Shown: piece by piece, positions 26,348 to 36,346 of the stretch | Layout of the letters: each line of letters begins with the position of its first letter | Numbering within the stretch: position 1 is the stretch's first letter | Assembly: GCA_016720655.1 (NCBI GenBank) | Contig: JADKKE010000004.1 | Location: 124,001-188,000 of the forward strand | Origin: Bacteroidota bacterium | GTDB taxonomy: Bacteria > Bacteroidota > Bacteroidia > AKYH767-A > 2013-40CM-41-45 | Reading direction: 5' to 3' | Length of the DNA: 64,000 nucleotides | The notes under the pieces: model-generated | Seen by the model: only the letters and a program-made list of their open reading frames with translations | Told to the model about the DNA's origin: nothing | Databases searched by the model: none | Made by a program: the position numbers and the translations under genes

Positions 26348-28669
26348 ATGGCAAAAAATCTTGTAATCGTTGAGTCACCGGCAAAGGCAAAAACCATTGA
26401 AGGATATCTCGGAAAAGACTATACCGTGAAGTCGAGTTATGGTCATGTTCGGGATCTGGTGAAGAGTGGAATGGGAATTCAGGTTGAAAAAAACTTTGAA
26501 CCGGTATATGAAATCAGTAAAGACAAAGAGGATGTTATAAATGATTTAAAAAAATTAGTAAAGAAAGCAGAAGTGGTTTGGCTCGCGACGGATGAGGACC
26601 GTGAAGGAGAAGCTATATCATGGCATTTGTTTGAAACCCTGAAGCTCGACGAAAAAAGTACGAGACGAATCGTGTTTCATGAAATCACCAAGAAAGCAAT
26701 TACGGAAGCGATTAAAAATCCGCGAAAAATTGACAAACATCTTGTGGATGCACAACAGGCACGACGGATTCTGGATCGTCTTGTGGGTTTTGAATTGTCA
26801 CCGGTTCTGTGGAAAAAAGTTCGACCGCAACTTTCAGCCGGACGGGTTCAATCCGTTACAGTCCGGCTCATCGTAGAACGGGAAAGAGAAATTGATGCTC
26901 ATAAAGTTGCTTCTTCTTTCCGTGTTGTCGCGATTTTTGAAATCGACGGAAAAACATTCAAAGCCGAGCTTCCGAAACGTTTTAAAACTCAGGAAGAAGC
27001 TGAAAAATTTCTGGAGCAATGTATCGGAGCAAATTTCAGTGTTAAAAATCTGGAAGTTAAACCCGGTAAACGTTCACCATCAGCTCCATTTACAACTTCC
27101 ACTTTACAACAGGAAGCCAGTAGAAAACTTGGATTCAGTGTTGCGCAAACAATGGTACTTGCTCAGCGGTTGTATGAAAGTGGTAAAATCACTTACATGC
27201 GTACTGATTCTGTGGCGCTTTCACAGGACGCATTGACAATGGCCGAAGCAGCCATCACGAAAAATTACGGCAAGAAATACGTTAATATTCATCAGTACAA
27301 AAATAAGATTGCTTCTGCACAGGAAGCTCACGAAGCTATCCGACCTACTGATTTTGCGGTAGATGAAGTGGAAGCTGATGCACGGGAACAAAAATTGTAT
27401 TCACTGATCTGGAAACGGGCGATTGCCTCTCAAATGGCAGATGCTCAGCTCGAAAAAACTGTCGTCACAATTTCCTCCGCAAAAACAAAAGAAGATTTTG
27501 TCGCTTCCGGTGAAGTGATCAAGTTCGACGGGTTCCTGAAAGTATATATGGAGAGTACCGATGAGGAAACTCCGGAAGATCAGGAGGGGATTTTGCCACC
27601 CATGAAAATCGGTGATAAACTCAAGCTCAATGAAATCACCGCAACTGAACGCTTCTCCTATCCTCCGCCAAGGTATACCGAAGCATCTCTCGTAAAAAAA
27701 CTTGAAGAATTGGGAATTGGTCGTCCGTCTACATATGCGCCAACCATTTCAACAGTACAAAAACGCGGATATGTAGTGAAGGAAGAACGTCAGGGAAGAG
27801 AACGTCCTTACCAGGTGTTGACACTAAAGAAGAGTAAAATAGCCATAGAGACAAAAACAGAAATTACCGGTGCTGAAAAGAACAAATTGTTCCCGACGGA
27901 TATTGGTATGTTGGTGAATGATTTTCTGGTTTTGAATTTCAAAGATATTCTGGATTACAACTTTACTGCTTTCGTTGAAAAAGAGTTTGATGATATAGCA
28001 AATGGTGATTTGAAATGGCAGAAAATGATCAAGGAGTTTTATGGTCCTTTTCATATTACTGTTACCAAAACCGAAAAAGAATCCGAGCGTGTTACCGGTG
28101 AAAGAATCCTTGGGAAAGATCCGGTAAGCGGACATACATTATTAGTACGTGTCGGGCGTTTTGGACCGATGGCTCAGATCGGTATCACCGAGGAGACGGA
28201 GAAGCCACGGTATGCAAAAATGCGGAATGATCAGCGTCTGGATACGATTACAGTTGAGGAAGCTTTGGATCTTTTCAAAATGCCGAGAAAGCTCGGACTC
28301 TTTGAAGAAACCGAAGTACAGGTTTCAATTGGTCGTTTTGGTCCGTATGTTCGACTTGGTGATTTTTATGTTTCGATAAAAAAGGAAGATGATCCCTACA
28401 CGATTACTTATGATCGTGCTGTTGAATACATTGTAGAGAAAAGAAAATCCAATGCTGAAAAAATAATTCAGTCGTTCCCGGAGGATACTACAGTGCAGGT
28501 TTTAAATGGCCGTTGGGGTCCATACATAGCCTATGGAGATCGGAATATCAAAATCCCCAAAGACCGTGATCCGAAATCACTTTCACTCCCTGAAATTTAT
28601 GAAATCGCAGCATCCACTCCGGTGACTCCTAAGAAAAAGGGAGCTTGGGGACGGAAGAAAAAAGCTTGA
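26348..28669 (+). CDS. topA: DNA topoisomerase I
   Basis: A 773-residue type IA topoisomerase that relaxes negative supercoils through a single-strand break. The Toprim domain is at the N terminus (LVIVESPAKAKTIEGYLG; acidic DEDREGEA near 79-86). The active tyrosine is Y283 in ITYMRTDS. The C terminus has topoisomerase C-terminal repeats with GRFGP or GRWGP signatures (GRFGPMAQIG, GRFGPYVRLG, NGRWGPYIAYG) instead of zinc fingers, then a basic tail. Length and order match Bacteroidota TopA. It is followed by heptamer tract E and lies upstream of T9SS genes. Confidence 0.97.
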   Translation: MAKNLVIVESPAKAKTIEGYLGKDYTVKSSYGHVRDLVKSGMGIQVEKNFEPVYEISKDKEDVINDLKKLVKKAEVVWLATDEDREGEAISWHLFETLKLDEKSTRRIVFHEITKKAITEAIKNPRKIDKHLVDAQQARRILDRLVGFELSPVLWKKVRPQLSAGRVQSVTVRLIVEREREIDAHKVASSFRVVAIFEIDGKTFKAELPKRFKTQEEAEKFLEQCIGANFSVKNLEVKPGKRSPSAPFTTSTLQQEASRKLGFSVAQTMVLAQRLYESGKITYMRTDSVALSQDALTMAEAAITKNYGKKYVNIHQYKNKIASAQEAHEAIRPTDFAVDEVEADAREQKLYSLIWKRAIASQMADAQLEKTVVTISSAKTKEDFVASGEVIKFDGFLKVYMESTDEETPEDQEGILPPMKIGDKLKLNEITATERFSYPPPRYTEASLVKKLEELGIGRPSTYAPTISTVQKRGYVVKEERQGRERPYQVLTLKKSKIAIETKTEITGAEKNKLFPTDIGMLVNDFLVLNFKDILDYNFTAFVEKEFDDIANGDLKWQKMIKEFYGPFHITVTKTEKESERVTGERILGKDPVSGHTLLVRVGRFGPMAQIGITEETEKPRYAKMRNDQRLDTITVEEALDLFKMPRKLGLFEETEVQVSIGRFGPYVRLGDFYVSIKKEDDPYTITYDRAVEYIVEKRKSNAEKIIQSFPEDTTVQVLNGRWGPYIAYGDRNIKIPKDRDPKSLSLPEIYEIAASTPVTPKKKGAWGRKKKA

Positions 28670-28670
28670 A

Positions 28671-28868
28671 GGAAGGGACGGGGGACGGGGGACGAGGGAC
28701 GGTAGGCTGACGGAGTATTTTCATAGCCGGGAGTGGAATTAGGAATTAAGAATTAAGAATTAAGAATGTGACTGGTCTACAATTCTGGTTTCAAACTCTA
28801 TTTCGCGTACTACACCCAGACCACCGAACCCCTCACTCATAACTCATAACTCATAACTCATCACTCAA
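28671..28868 (+). repeat. Heptamer tracts E1-E3 between topA and the ureohydrolase-like gene
   Basis: Three separate sub-tracts: five ACGGGGG-like units (28671-28705), four AATTAAG-like units (28737-28764), and five AACTCAT-like units (28834-28868). E1 begins directly after the topA stop; E3 ends four bases before the next ATG. Phase is kept within each sub-tract but not between them. The E1 and E3 units resemble tract D units, E1 as the reverse complement. Confidence 0.8.
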
Positions 28869-28872
28869 TTAA

Positions 28873-30042
28873 ATGGAATTCTCTTCCTATTTCCACCCTC
28901 TCAATTCAGACCGATTCAATGTATTTAAAGACCAGCGAAATGTGCTGGGGGGAGTGATTGAAAAGTTTCTGGATCCGGAGAGATTTCCTGATTTTTCCGG
29001 ATTTGATATTGCGATCATTGGTGTGGAGGAAGATCGTGGTGCAGTATTGAATGATGGTTGTGGAAGGGCGCCGGATATTATTCGTGAAAAACTGTACGCT
29101 CTCAAAACGGCCCGTTATCCATACAAAATCGTTGACCTAGGAAATATTCGGTTGGGTGAAACTCTAACTGACACTTATGCGGCACTTTCAGCAATTCATG
29201 TCGAACTCTTTAAAGAAGGTGTTCTTCCGGTAATTCTTGGTGGAAGTCAGGATCTTACTTTTGCGCAATATGTTGCATATCAGAAACTTGAAGAAACGGT
29301 AAACATTGTATCGGTTGATTCGAAATTTGATTTGGGAACAACCGAAGAACCCAATAATGCCGATTCCTACCTCGGAAAGATTGTACTCCATGAGCCCAAT
29401 TTTCTTTTCAACTTCAGTAGTGTTGGTTACCAGACTTATTTTGTAGGCCATGAACAAATCGATCTCATGGAAAAGCTCTATTTCGATGCATATCGTCTCG
29501 GTCAGGTGAGAAGAGACATCGAAGAAGTAGAGCCGATAGTGAGAAATGCTGATATTTTAACATTTGACGTTTCGTCGATTCGTCAAAGTGATGCACCTGG
29601 AAATGGCAATGCAACTCCGAATGGATTTTATGGCGAAGAAGCATGTCAGATTGTTCGCTATGCCGGCTTAAGTGACAAGTTGAGTTCATTTGGTATCTAT
29701 GAAATCAATCCATTGTTTGATAATCATGATCAAACCTCGCATTTGGCCGCACAAATGATTTGGTACCTGATCGATGGATTTTACAATCGGAAAAAAGATG
29801 TTCCCCTGAAGAACAAAACAGATTTTATCAAATACAGGGTGAACATTAAGAAGTCTGAACAGGAAATTGTATTTTACAAGAGTCAGAAAAGCGAACGGTG
29901 GTGGATGGAAGTGCCTTATCCGGGCAACAAAGTACGGTATCATAAACATCATCTCGTGCCCTGTTCATACAGAGATTACGAGACTGCATGCAATGATGAA
30001 ATGCCGGAACGTTGGTGGCAGGCTTTTCAGAAAATGAGCTAA
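28873..30042 (+). CDS. Degenerate ureohydrolase-fold protein
   Basis: 389 residues with the arginase/formimidoylglutamase fold, visible from IAIIGVEEDRGAVLNDGCGRAPDIIREKL and VLPVILGGSQDLTFAQ. The manganese ligands of true ureohydrolases are missing: the GGxH histidine is Q126 (GGSQD, 123-127), the DAHxD motif reads DSKFD (149-153), and the third DxD motif reads FDVSSI (231-236). It is therefore probably not a metal-dependent hydrolase. It lies between topA and porP-gldKLMN, an order I recall in gliding Bacteroidota, which hints at a structural or regulatory role linked to T9SS. It is often annotated as formimidoylglutamase, which the residues do not support. Confidence 0.85.
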   Translation: MEFSSYFHPLNSDRFNVFKDQRNVLGGVIEKFLDPERFPDFSGFDIAIIGVEEDRGAVLNDGCGRAPDIIREKLYALKTARYPYKIVDLGNIRLGETLTDTYAALSAIHVELFKEGVLPVILGGSQDLTFAQYVAYQKLEETVNIVSVDSKFDLGTTEEPNNADSYLGKIVLHEPNFLFNFSSVGYQTYFVGHEQIDLMEKLYFDAYRLGQVRRDIEEVEPIVRNADILTFDVSSIRQSDAPGNGNATPNGFYGEEACQIVRYAGLSDKLSSFGIYEINPLFDNHDQTSHLAAQMIWYLIDGFYNRKKDVPLKNKTDFIKYRVNIKKSEQEIVFYKSQKSERWWMEVPYPGNKVRYHKHHLVPCSYRDYETACNDEMPERWWQAFQKMS

Positions 30043-30235
30043 GTCTTTCTTTCTGAGTGGTAACTTTTATCAATTCCTGACGTGTAAGATCCGGGTAGAA
30101 AATGACGGAAAAATCCGGGAGAATATTAACAATGCTGTATTCAAAAAAATTTTGTTTATAGTTTTATTTTTTCATTACTTTACCCGCTCAACATGATTTG
30201 GGAAGCAAAAAAAGGCTCCCATACAAAGTCCGAAG

Positions 30236-31162
30236 ATGCGTAAAACACTTACGGTTGCGTTTTTTATTGCCTGTTTAGGGAACAGCCTTGTGTCCTTAGC
30301 TCAACAGGACCCACAATTTAGCCAGAATATGTTCACCAAATTATCGGTGAATCCGGGAGTAGCAGGAGCAAATGATGCAATCTGTGCAACTTTGTTGTAT
30401 CGTAATCAGTGGACAGGGTTTGGTGGAGAACCTAAAACCATGCTGTTTACTGCTGACATGCCAATCGATTTATTGCATGGTGCTGTTGGTTTGTCCGTTT
30501 ATGCCGCAGATAATCTGGGTGCTGAAAAAAACCTGAATCTTCGCGGCGCTTACGCTTACAGAGCAGAACTTGGTGCCGGCAGAATCGGGATCGGAGTGGA
30601 CCTTGGTTACCATCAGAAATCTATTGACGGATCAAAATTTGTCTATAATGACGTAGGCGATCAGAGTATTCCATTGAACTCTGTAAGCGGAGGGACTTTT
30701 GATCTTGGTTTCGGAGCGTATTACAATACTGATCAATTATACGTCGGGATCTCTGCTCAGCACCTCACTCAGGGTGATATCAAATACAGTAACATCACGA
30801 CTTCTCTTGCCCGACATTATTATCTTATGGCGGGATACAATGTTGACTTAACTTCTTCGTTAACACTGAAACCAATGGTCATGCTAAAGTCAGATGCGGT
30901 GTCTACGCAGGCTGATTTTAATGCCAACCTTTGGATCAACAACCGTTTCTGGGTCGGGGGGTCATATCGTTTGCAGGATGCCATTGTTCTCATGGCCGGA
31001 CTGGAGATCGTACCGAATCTGAAATTGGGGTATTCGTACGATCTGACAACATCAGACATCAAAACATACAGTAGCGGATCGCACGAGGTGATGCTGGGGT
31101 ATTGTTTCAAGCCTAATAAAGTCGTAAAGCGTCAATTCCACCGGAATGTAAGATTCTTGTGA
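30236..31162 (+). CDS. PorP/SprF family T9SS outer-membrane protein
   Basis: A 308-residue outer-membrane beta-barrel of the PorP/SprF family. The signal peptide runs to SLAQQ (about 1-23), followed by the family hallmark DPQFSQNMFTKLSVNPGVAG and RNQWTGFGG. Alternating strands and the aromatic-rich end (HEVMLGYCF) fit a barrel. PorP interacts with the GldK/GldN ring side of the type IX system, or, as SprF, with a specific surface adhesin. Its place directly upstream of gldK favours the core PorP role. It is separated from gldK by about 145 bases that may hold a promoter. Confidence 0.92.
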   Translation: MRKTLTVAFFIACLGNSLVSLAQQDPQFSQNMFTKLSVNPGVAGANDAICATLLYRNQWTGFGGEPKTMLFTADMPIDLLHGAVGLSVYAADNLGAEKNLNLRGAYAYRAELGAGRIGIGVDLGYHQKSIDGSKFVYNDVGDQSIPLNSVSGGTFDLGFGAYYNTDQLYVGISAQHLTQGDIKYSNITTSLARHYYLMAGYNVDLTSSLTLKPMVMLKSDAVSTQADFNANLWINNRFWVGGSYRLQDAIVLMAGLEIVPNLKLGYSYDLTTSDIKTYSSGSHEVMLGYCFKPNKVVKRQFHRNVRFL

Positions 31163-31173
31163 AAATTGACAGG

Positions 31174-31201
31174 TATTGAGGGATAGGATTGCTTAGATTT
31201 G
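31174..31201 (+). promoter_or_regulatory. Possible promoter for gldK
   Basis: TAGATTTG (31194-31201) matches the phylum's -7 consensus TAnnTTTG exactly. A TTG lies 16-18 bases upstream, and TTGAC lies further up at 31165. The spacing to the -33 element is not ideal. The gldK ATG follows 106 bases later. Confidence 0.4.
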
Positions 31202-31307
31202 ATGAAACCAATGGTGTATGCACCCGTTAAAGGATGTCACACCAAACTGGCTTCATACCAATACAGTACTAAATGTTATTTGGAAACAGTTCAACTTCTC
31301 ATAAAAA

Positions 31308-32594
31308 ATGAATCTCAAGACCTTAGGAATTAAGAAATTTGGTTTTCTGTATTCCATTGTCCTGTTGAGCCTGGCGGGCTGCGGGAGCGGAAACAAGGGA
31401 GAGCTTACCGGCGTTCAGAATCGGGAAAGGTGGTATCAGGCTGATCCCTTCGGAATGGTCTATATCCCTGCTGGTTCCTATAACATGGGCCCGAGTGACC
31501 AGGATGTGCCGTATGCGGTAACAGCGCAAGCTAAATCCGTGACTATCCCGGCATTTTACATGGACAATACAGAGATCACCAACAACGAATACCGTCAATT
31601 CGTTTATTGGGTTCGCGATTCACTGGCTCATCGCCTCATTGGTGGAGAGCACCTTATTGAAGAAGGTGAATATGGTGAGCGAATTAACTGGCGCGAGAAA
31701 ATCAAATGGGAAGATGATCAGAATGAGGAAACTCTTGCTGAGCTTTTCCTTCCTGAAACTGAACGTTTTTATCGCCGGAAAGAAATTGATACTCGTAAAT
31801 TGAATTTTGAATATTACTGGATCGACTTGCGTAGTGCTGCTGCAAAGGAAAATCGTGAGCAGGGTATGCGTGACCGTTCTGTGTTCATTAAGAAAGATGT
31901 TATCAATGTTTATCCCGATACTCTGTCCTGGATTCATGATTATACATATTCTTATCATGAACCTTTAACGTCTATGTATTTCTGGCATCCATCTTACGAT
32001 GATTATCCTGTTGTAGGTGTATCCTGGAAACAGGCGCGTGCATTCTGTATCTGGAGAACTCAATTGCTCAACAGTTACCTTGCTGATAATGGAGGTTCAT
32101 TCGTACAAGACTTCCGTCTTCCTACTGAATCTGAATGGGAATATGCTGCGCGTGGCGGACTAGACCTTTCTCCATATCCTTGGGGCGGACCATATATCCG
32201 GAACAGTCGTGGTTGTTTCTTAGGAAACTTCAAACCAATGCGCGGTAATTATATGGATGATGGTGGTGTTTACACTGTAAAAGCTACATCTTACTGGCCG
32301 AACGATTATGGTTTATATTGCATGGCAGGTAACGTTTCCGAATGGACCAGCAATGCATTTGACGAATCTGCGTATAGCTTTACACATGATGTGAGCACTG
32401 ATTACGAATACGAAGCAAAAGAGTCAGATCCTCCATCTTTAAAGCGTAAAGTAATTCGCGGAGGTTCCTGGAAGGATGTGATGTATTATCTTCAGACCGG
32501 TTCACGGACATTTGAATACCAGGATACTGCGAAGTGCTATGTCGGTTTCCGTTGTGTGATGAGTTTCCTCGGACGCGACAAAGCTGATTACTAG
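31308..32594 (+). CDS. gldK: Gliding motility / T9SS lipoprotein GldK
   Basis: 428 residues. A lipoprotein signal ends at LAGC (C25), so it is anchored to the outer membrane on the periplasmic side. The rest is a formylglycine-generating-enzyme-like domain (GMVYIPAGSYNMGPSDQD; RLPTESEWEYAARGG; GNVSEWTSNAFD; VIRGGSWKDV), as in PorK. In T9SS, GldK and GldN form the large periplasmic ring. The enzyme activity of the fold is not expected here. It is the first of four core genes in the usual gldK-L-M-N order. Confidence 0.96.
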   Translation: MNLKTLGIKKFGFLYSIVLLSLAGCGSGNKGELTGVQNRERWYQADPFGMVYIPAGSYNMGPSDQDVPYAVTAQAKSVTIPAFYMDNTEITNNEYRQFVYWVRDSLAHRLIGGEHLIEEGEYGERINWREKIKWEDDQNEETLAELFLPETERFYRRKEIDTRKLNFEYYWIDLRSAAAKENREQGMRDRSVFIKKDVINVYPDTLSWIHDYTYSYHEPLTSMYFWHPSYDDYPVVGVSWKQARAFCIWRTQLLNSYLADNGGSFVQDFRLPTESEWEYAARGGLDLSPYPWGGPYIRNSRGCFLGNFKPMRGNYMDDGGVYTVKATSYWPNDYGLYCMAGNVSEWTSNAFDESAYSFTHDVSTDYEYEAKESDPPSLKRKVIRGGSWKDVMYYLQTGSRTFEYQDTAKCYVGFRCVMSFLGRDKADY

Positions 32595-32714
32595 AATCTC
32601 CTATAAAATTCCCGATCCTCCCGTTCGGGCATTTTGCCTCAGGAAAATTTCATTGAATAAAATCCATACTCGATAAACAAATCAACGTCTAACCAATAAA
32701 TCAATTCGAAAACT

Positions 32715-33517
32715 ATGGGACTTAGCGATTTAACACAAGGAAAGAAGTTCAAGCAATTCATGGCCAGATTATATGGATGGGGAGCATCCATCGTAATCAT
32801 AGTGCCCTTTTTAAAATTCAGCACTGGCCCTTCTCAGGTTTCTTCCTGGTACTTGGTCTGGGAACTGAAGCAGTCATCTTCTTCTTCTCAGCTTTCGAGC
32901 CACCACATGAAGATGTTGATTGGTCCCTTGTATATCCTGAACTTGCCGGAATGGATGATGATTCACACGGCAAAAAAGAAAAGAAAAAGAAAGTCGATCC
33001 TGTTGCACAGCATCTTGATAAATTAATGTCCGAAGCGAAAATCGGTCCTGAACTGATTGAAAGTCTGGGCACAGGTCTCCGATCACTGAGCGAGAATACA
33101 GCTTCCATGGCGAATCTCAGCAGCGCTTCCGTTGCAACTGAAGATTATGTTAAGAATGTATCCAAGGCTTCACAGTCTGTTGATCAGTTGAATAATTCGT
33201 ATACAAAAGCAGCATCTGCTGTTGAAGCATTATCGAATTCCACCGAAGAAGTACGTGTATATAAAGACCAGGTTGTTACTGCAGGTAAAAATCTGGCTTC
33301 TTTGAATGCGGTGTACGAACTGCAGTTGCAAGACAGCAGTGAGCACCTCAAACAAACCAGCCGGTTTTACGATGGTATCAATGAGCTTATGTCAAACCTC
33401 AATTCTTCTCTCGACGATACACGCAAGTATCGTGAGGAAGTGGCGACATTGGCCAAGAACCTTTCGCAGCTCAACACTGTTTATGGAAACATGTTGTCGG
33501 CTATGACCATTCGCTAA
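32715..33517 (+). pseudogene. gldL: GldL, T9SS motor protein, frameshifted
   Basis: About 267 residues when repaired. GldL is the inner-membrane proton-driven motor subunit of T9SS and gliding. The N-terminal frame (MGLSDLTQGKKFKQFMARLYGWGASIVII) is intact, but at about 32802 one base seems to be missing (ATAGTGCC where ATAGGTGCC would restore the frame). The rest (ALFKIQHWPFSG, TEAVIFFFSAFEPPHEDVDW, coiled-coil tail) continues in the next frame to 33517. Two membrane helices hold the functional glutamate region. GldM and GldN are intact, and GldL is needed by all of them, so a sequencing error is the likelier cause than real loss. Confidence 0.9.
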
Positions 33518-33580
33518 GCGAAATAGTCCGGATTAACAATTAACCAATTACACTTAACCTAACCAGCAAAACACACAACT

Positions 33581-35209
33581 ATGGCAGGTGGAAAATTGAC
33601 ACCCAGGCAGAAGATGATCAACATGATGTACCTCGTGTTGACGGCCCTCCTGGCGTTGAACGTAACGAAGGAGGTAATCAATGCCTTCGTCACAATCAAC
33701 GAGAGTGTCCAGTTATCAAAATCGAATATTGACAAAAAGAATCAGAATACATACGCTGCATTCGCTCAGGCGATGTCAGTAGATGCTGCCAAATACAAGG
33801 ATGTAAATGACAGAGCGAATAGTGTCAAGAAAAGTGCGAATGATCTTGTAAAAAAGATCGACGACCTGAAGGAACAATTGATACGTGAAGCAGATCATAT
33901 CGACCAGGGAGAACCAACTCCGACATTGCCAGCAATGGAACGTAAGGATGATTACGATGTGCCTACACATATCATGGTCGGCGGTGAGCAAGATGGACAA
34001 GGCGCAAAAGCATCTGAATTAAAAAAAGATCTCTTGAACTTTAAAACTGTTATCTTAAGTAATGTACCAAAAGGTTCGGAAGAAGAATTCAAAAAACAAT
34101 TGGATATTCTTTTGAATACTTCCGATCCGGCAAAACCGGAAGATGGTAAACGTACCTGGGAAATGGCCAGTTTCTACCACAACCCGATTGTTGCGACTGT
34201 TGCTTTGTTGACAAAAATTCAAGCTGACGTTAGAAATGCCGAGTCCCAGGTAATTGACGTACTGCTTGCTTCTGTAGACAAAAACATCATCAAGCTCGAC
34301 AAATTGAATGCGAAAGTGATTGCAAACAGTACTGTTGTAACGATTGGTTCAGACTATCAGGCTGACGTATTCCTTTCCGCTACTTCTTCTACAATGGCTC
34401 CTGAAGTTTTCATCGGTGCTACATTTGATTCTACCAAGAATGAAATGCGTGGAGGAAGTGATAAACCCTTACCGGTTGAAGGTGGATACGCGAAATACAG
34501 CGATCGTCCGGGTTCAGAAGGTGAGAAAAAATGGGGTGGAGTTATCCGCGTTAAAAAACCGGATGGCAGTTTTGATTATTTCCCATTCACTCAATCTTAT
34601 GTTGCTCAAAAACCAAACTCTGTAGTTTCTGCTGATAAGATGAATGTGTTGTACATCGGTGTAGATAATCCAATGTCTATTTCTGTGCCGGGAGTATCCA
34701 ACGACAAAGTTCGCGTAAGCATTGCCGGTGGCGGTGGAACTTTGAAACCAAATTCAACTTTGGGCGGTGGTCATTACATGGCAACGGTTTCCAATGTTGG
34801 TGAAGCAGAAATTAAAGTGACAGCAGAAATTGGTGGCAAACAAATGCCAATGGGTGCTTTCAAATATCGTGTGAAACGTGTTCCTGATCCGGTTGCTTTC
34901 ATTTCGAATAGCAAAGGCGGTCCAATCAATAAAAATTTATTGATGGCGGGAACATTGATCCCGAAACTCGAAAACTTCGATTTCGAATTGTTCTTTAAAA
35001 TCACAAATTTCAAAATGTCGATTTCCGGTAAAGGAAAAGATCCTCAGGATTTTGATTCACAGGGAAATCAATTGACATCACAAATGCGTGATGCATTGGC
35101 AAAGTGCAGGGCCGGTGACAAAGTATTCTTTGAATACATCAAAGCCAGAATGGCTAAAGGAGACCCTACAATCCGTGCTTTATCCCCAATGAGCTTTGTC
35201 ATTCAATAA
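33581..35209 (+). CDS. gldM: Gliding motility protein GldM
   Basis: 542 residues. One N-terminal membrane helix (about 12-32, MMYLVLTALLALNV), then a large periplasmic part with the four Ig-like domains of GldM/PorM. It spans from the GldL motor to the GldK/GldN ring and transmits torque. The N-terminal MAGGKLTPRQKMINMMYLVL is strongly conserved in the family. It follows gldL by 63 bases and precedes gldN by 23 bases, and it is complete and normal in length. Confidence 0.96.
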   Translation: MAGGKLTPRQKMINMMYLVLTALLALNVTKEVINAFVTINESVQLSKSNIDKKNQNTYAAFAQAMSVDAAKYKDVNDRANSVKKSANDLVKKIDDLKEQLIREADHIDQGEPTPTLPAMERKDDYDVPTHIMVGGEQDGQGAKASELKKDLLNFKTVILSNVPKGSEEEFKKQLDILLNTSDPAKPEDGKRTWEMASFYHNPIVATVALLTKIQADVRNAESQVIDVLLASVDKNIIKLDKLNAKVIANSTVVTIGSDYQADVFLSATSSTMAPEVFIGATFDSTKNEMRGGSDKPLPVEGGYAKYSDRPGSEGEKKWGGVIRVKKPDGSFDYFPFTQSYVAQKPNSVVSADKMNVLYIGVDNPMSISVPGVSNDKVRVSIAGGGGTLKPNSTLGGGHYMATVSNVGEAEIKVTAEIGGKQMPMGAFKYRVKRVPDPVAFISNSKGGPINKNLLMAGTLIPKLENFDFELFFKITNFKMSISGKGKDPQDFDSQGNQLTSQMRDALAKCRAGDKVFFEYIKARMAKGDPTIRALSPMSFVIQ

Positions 35210-35232
35210 GTTCAACCTAAAAGGTTAAAAAA

Positions 35233-36078
35233 ATGAAAATCAGAATCCTCTTGACATTCTTCACAGCCCTGCTCGCAGGAACTGCTATGTCTCAGAATGT
35301 ACTTGACGGTGTCTATGTGAAAGAACACACCGTTACACGTCAGGTGATTCCTTATCCTTATTTGCGTGAAGCAGACGTAATGTGGTCCAAACGGATCTGG
35401 CGTGTAATTGATCTGAATGAAAAGATCAATCTACCACTCCGCTATCCATTGCACGATGCAACGAAAGATCGTAAAAATCTTGTCGATGTATTGATGGACG
35501 CTGTTACAGAAGGATCGCTTACAGCTTATGGCTACCAGGATGATCAGTTTACACTCCCCATTACCCTGAAAGAAGTTGAATCTCGCGGAGGTGCCCGTAC
35601 GGACACTACAAAGATGCAAAGACCGGATCCACCATATGATGAATTCGATACTGTTATCGTGAGAGAATTCTCTCGTGACAATGTGATCGGTTATCGTGTG
35701 AAGGAAGATTGGTTTTTCGACAAACAGCGTTCGGTAATGGATGTTCGGATCATCGGTATTGCTCCATTGATCTACGACCGTGATGAATTCGGAAATGTTC
35801 GTGAAGGAAATATCAAGAAGCCATTGTTCTGGATCTACTATCCTGAAGCACGCAAGCTCCTTGCTAATGCGGAGGTCTTTAACCGCCAGAACGATGCGGA
35901 ACGCAGATCATTTGATGACATCTTCCAGAAGCGTTTATTCGGCTCTTATATCTATAAGGAAGCGAACGTTTATGATCGATTGATTTCGGATTACCGACAA
36001 GGCCTCAGTGCACTTCTGGAATCAGAAAGAATCAAAGACGATATCACGAATTTCGAACACGATATGTGGGAGTTTTAA
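35233..36078 (+). CDS. gldN: Gliding motility protein GldN
   Basis: 281 residues. Signal peptide 1-20 (TAMSQ), then the conserved PYPYLREADVMWSKRIWRVIDL and VKEDWFFDKQRSVMDVRIIGIAPLIYDRDEFG. It forms the periplasmic ring with GldK and is essential for type IX secretion. A strong terminator lies just after it, and a second gldN copy follows about 380 bases later. Confidence 0.96.
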   Translation: MKIRILLTFFTALLAGTAMSQNVLDGVYVKEHTVTRQVIPYPYLREADVMWSKRIWRVIDLNEKINLPLRYPLHDATKDRKNLVDVLMDAVTEGSLTAYGYQDDQFTLPITLKEVESRGGARTDTTKMQRPDPPYDEFDTVIVREFSRDNVIGYRVKEDWFFDKQRSVMDVRIIGIAPLIYDRDEFGNVREGNIKKPLFWIYYPEARKLLANAEVFNRQNDAERRSFDDIFQKRLFGSYIYKEANVYDRLISDYRQGLSALLESERIKDDITNFEHDMWEF

Positions 36079-36104
36079 TTCCTGCGTAAAGAGTTTCAAT
36101 ATTT

Positions 36105-36140
36105 AAAAGCCCTGGCTAGTTTAGCCGGGGCTTTCCTTTT
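36105..36140 (+). terminator. Terminator after gldN
   Basis: AAAGCCCTGGCTA (36106-36118) pairs with TAGCCGGGGCTTT (36122-36134) around a 3-base loop, followed by CCTTTT. It ends the porP-gldKLMN transcript and leaves the second gldN copy outside it. Confidence 0.85.
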
Positions 36141-36146
36141 GAATAT

Positions 36147-36346
36147 AGTTCAAGGTTCAAAGTTCAAGGTTCAAGGTTGGTTTTGGGTTCAGAGTTCAGA
36201 GTTTCGTGTTCTGGATGGTACACGGAATAAGGAGCCTTGAACTCGAAACCTGGAGCATTTCAGGTTTTGGGTTCAGAGTTCAGGGTTTCGTGTTCTGGAT
36301 GGTACACGGAATAAGGAGCCTTGAACTCGAAACCTGGAGCATTTCA
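36147..36346 (+). repeat. Heptamer tract F with an 84-bp tandem duplication
   Basis: About 28 units in 7-base phase, starting with AGTTCAA and GGTTCAA. Positions 36179-36262 are duplicated at 36263-36346 (84 bases, 12 x 7) with one visible base difference. An inverted copy of 36147-36224 lies on the other side of the second gldN (37435-37513). Confidence 0.85.

Noticed and set aside
32777..33517. A separate gene starting at ATG 32777
   Set aside because: Its first 12 codons are out of the GldL frame; the rest is the main part of GldL joined by a one-base shift.
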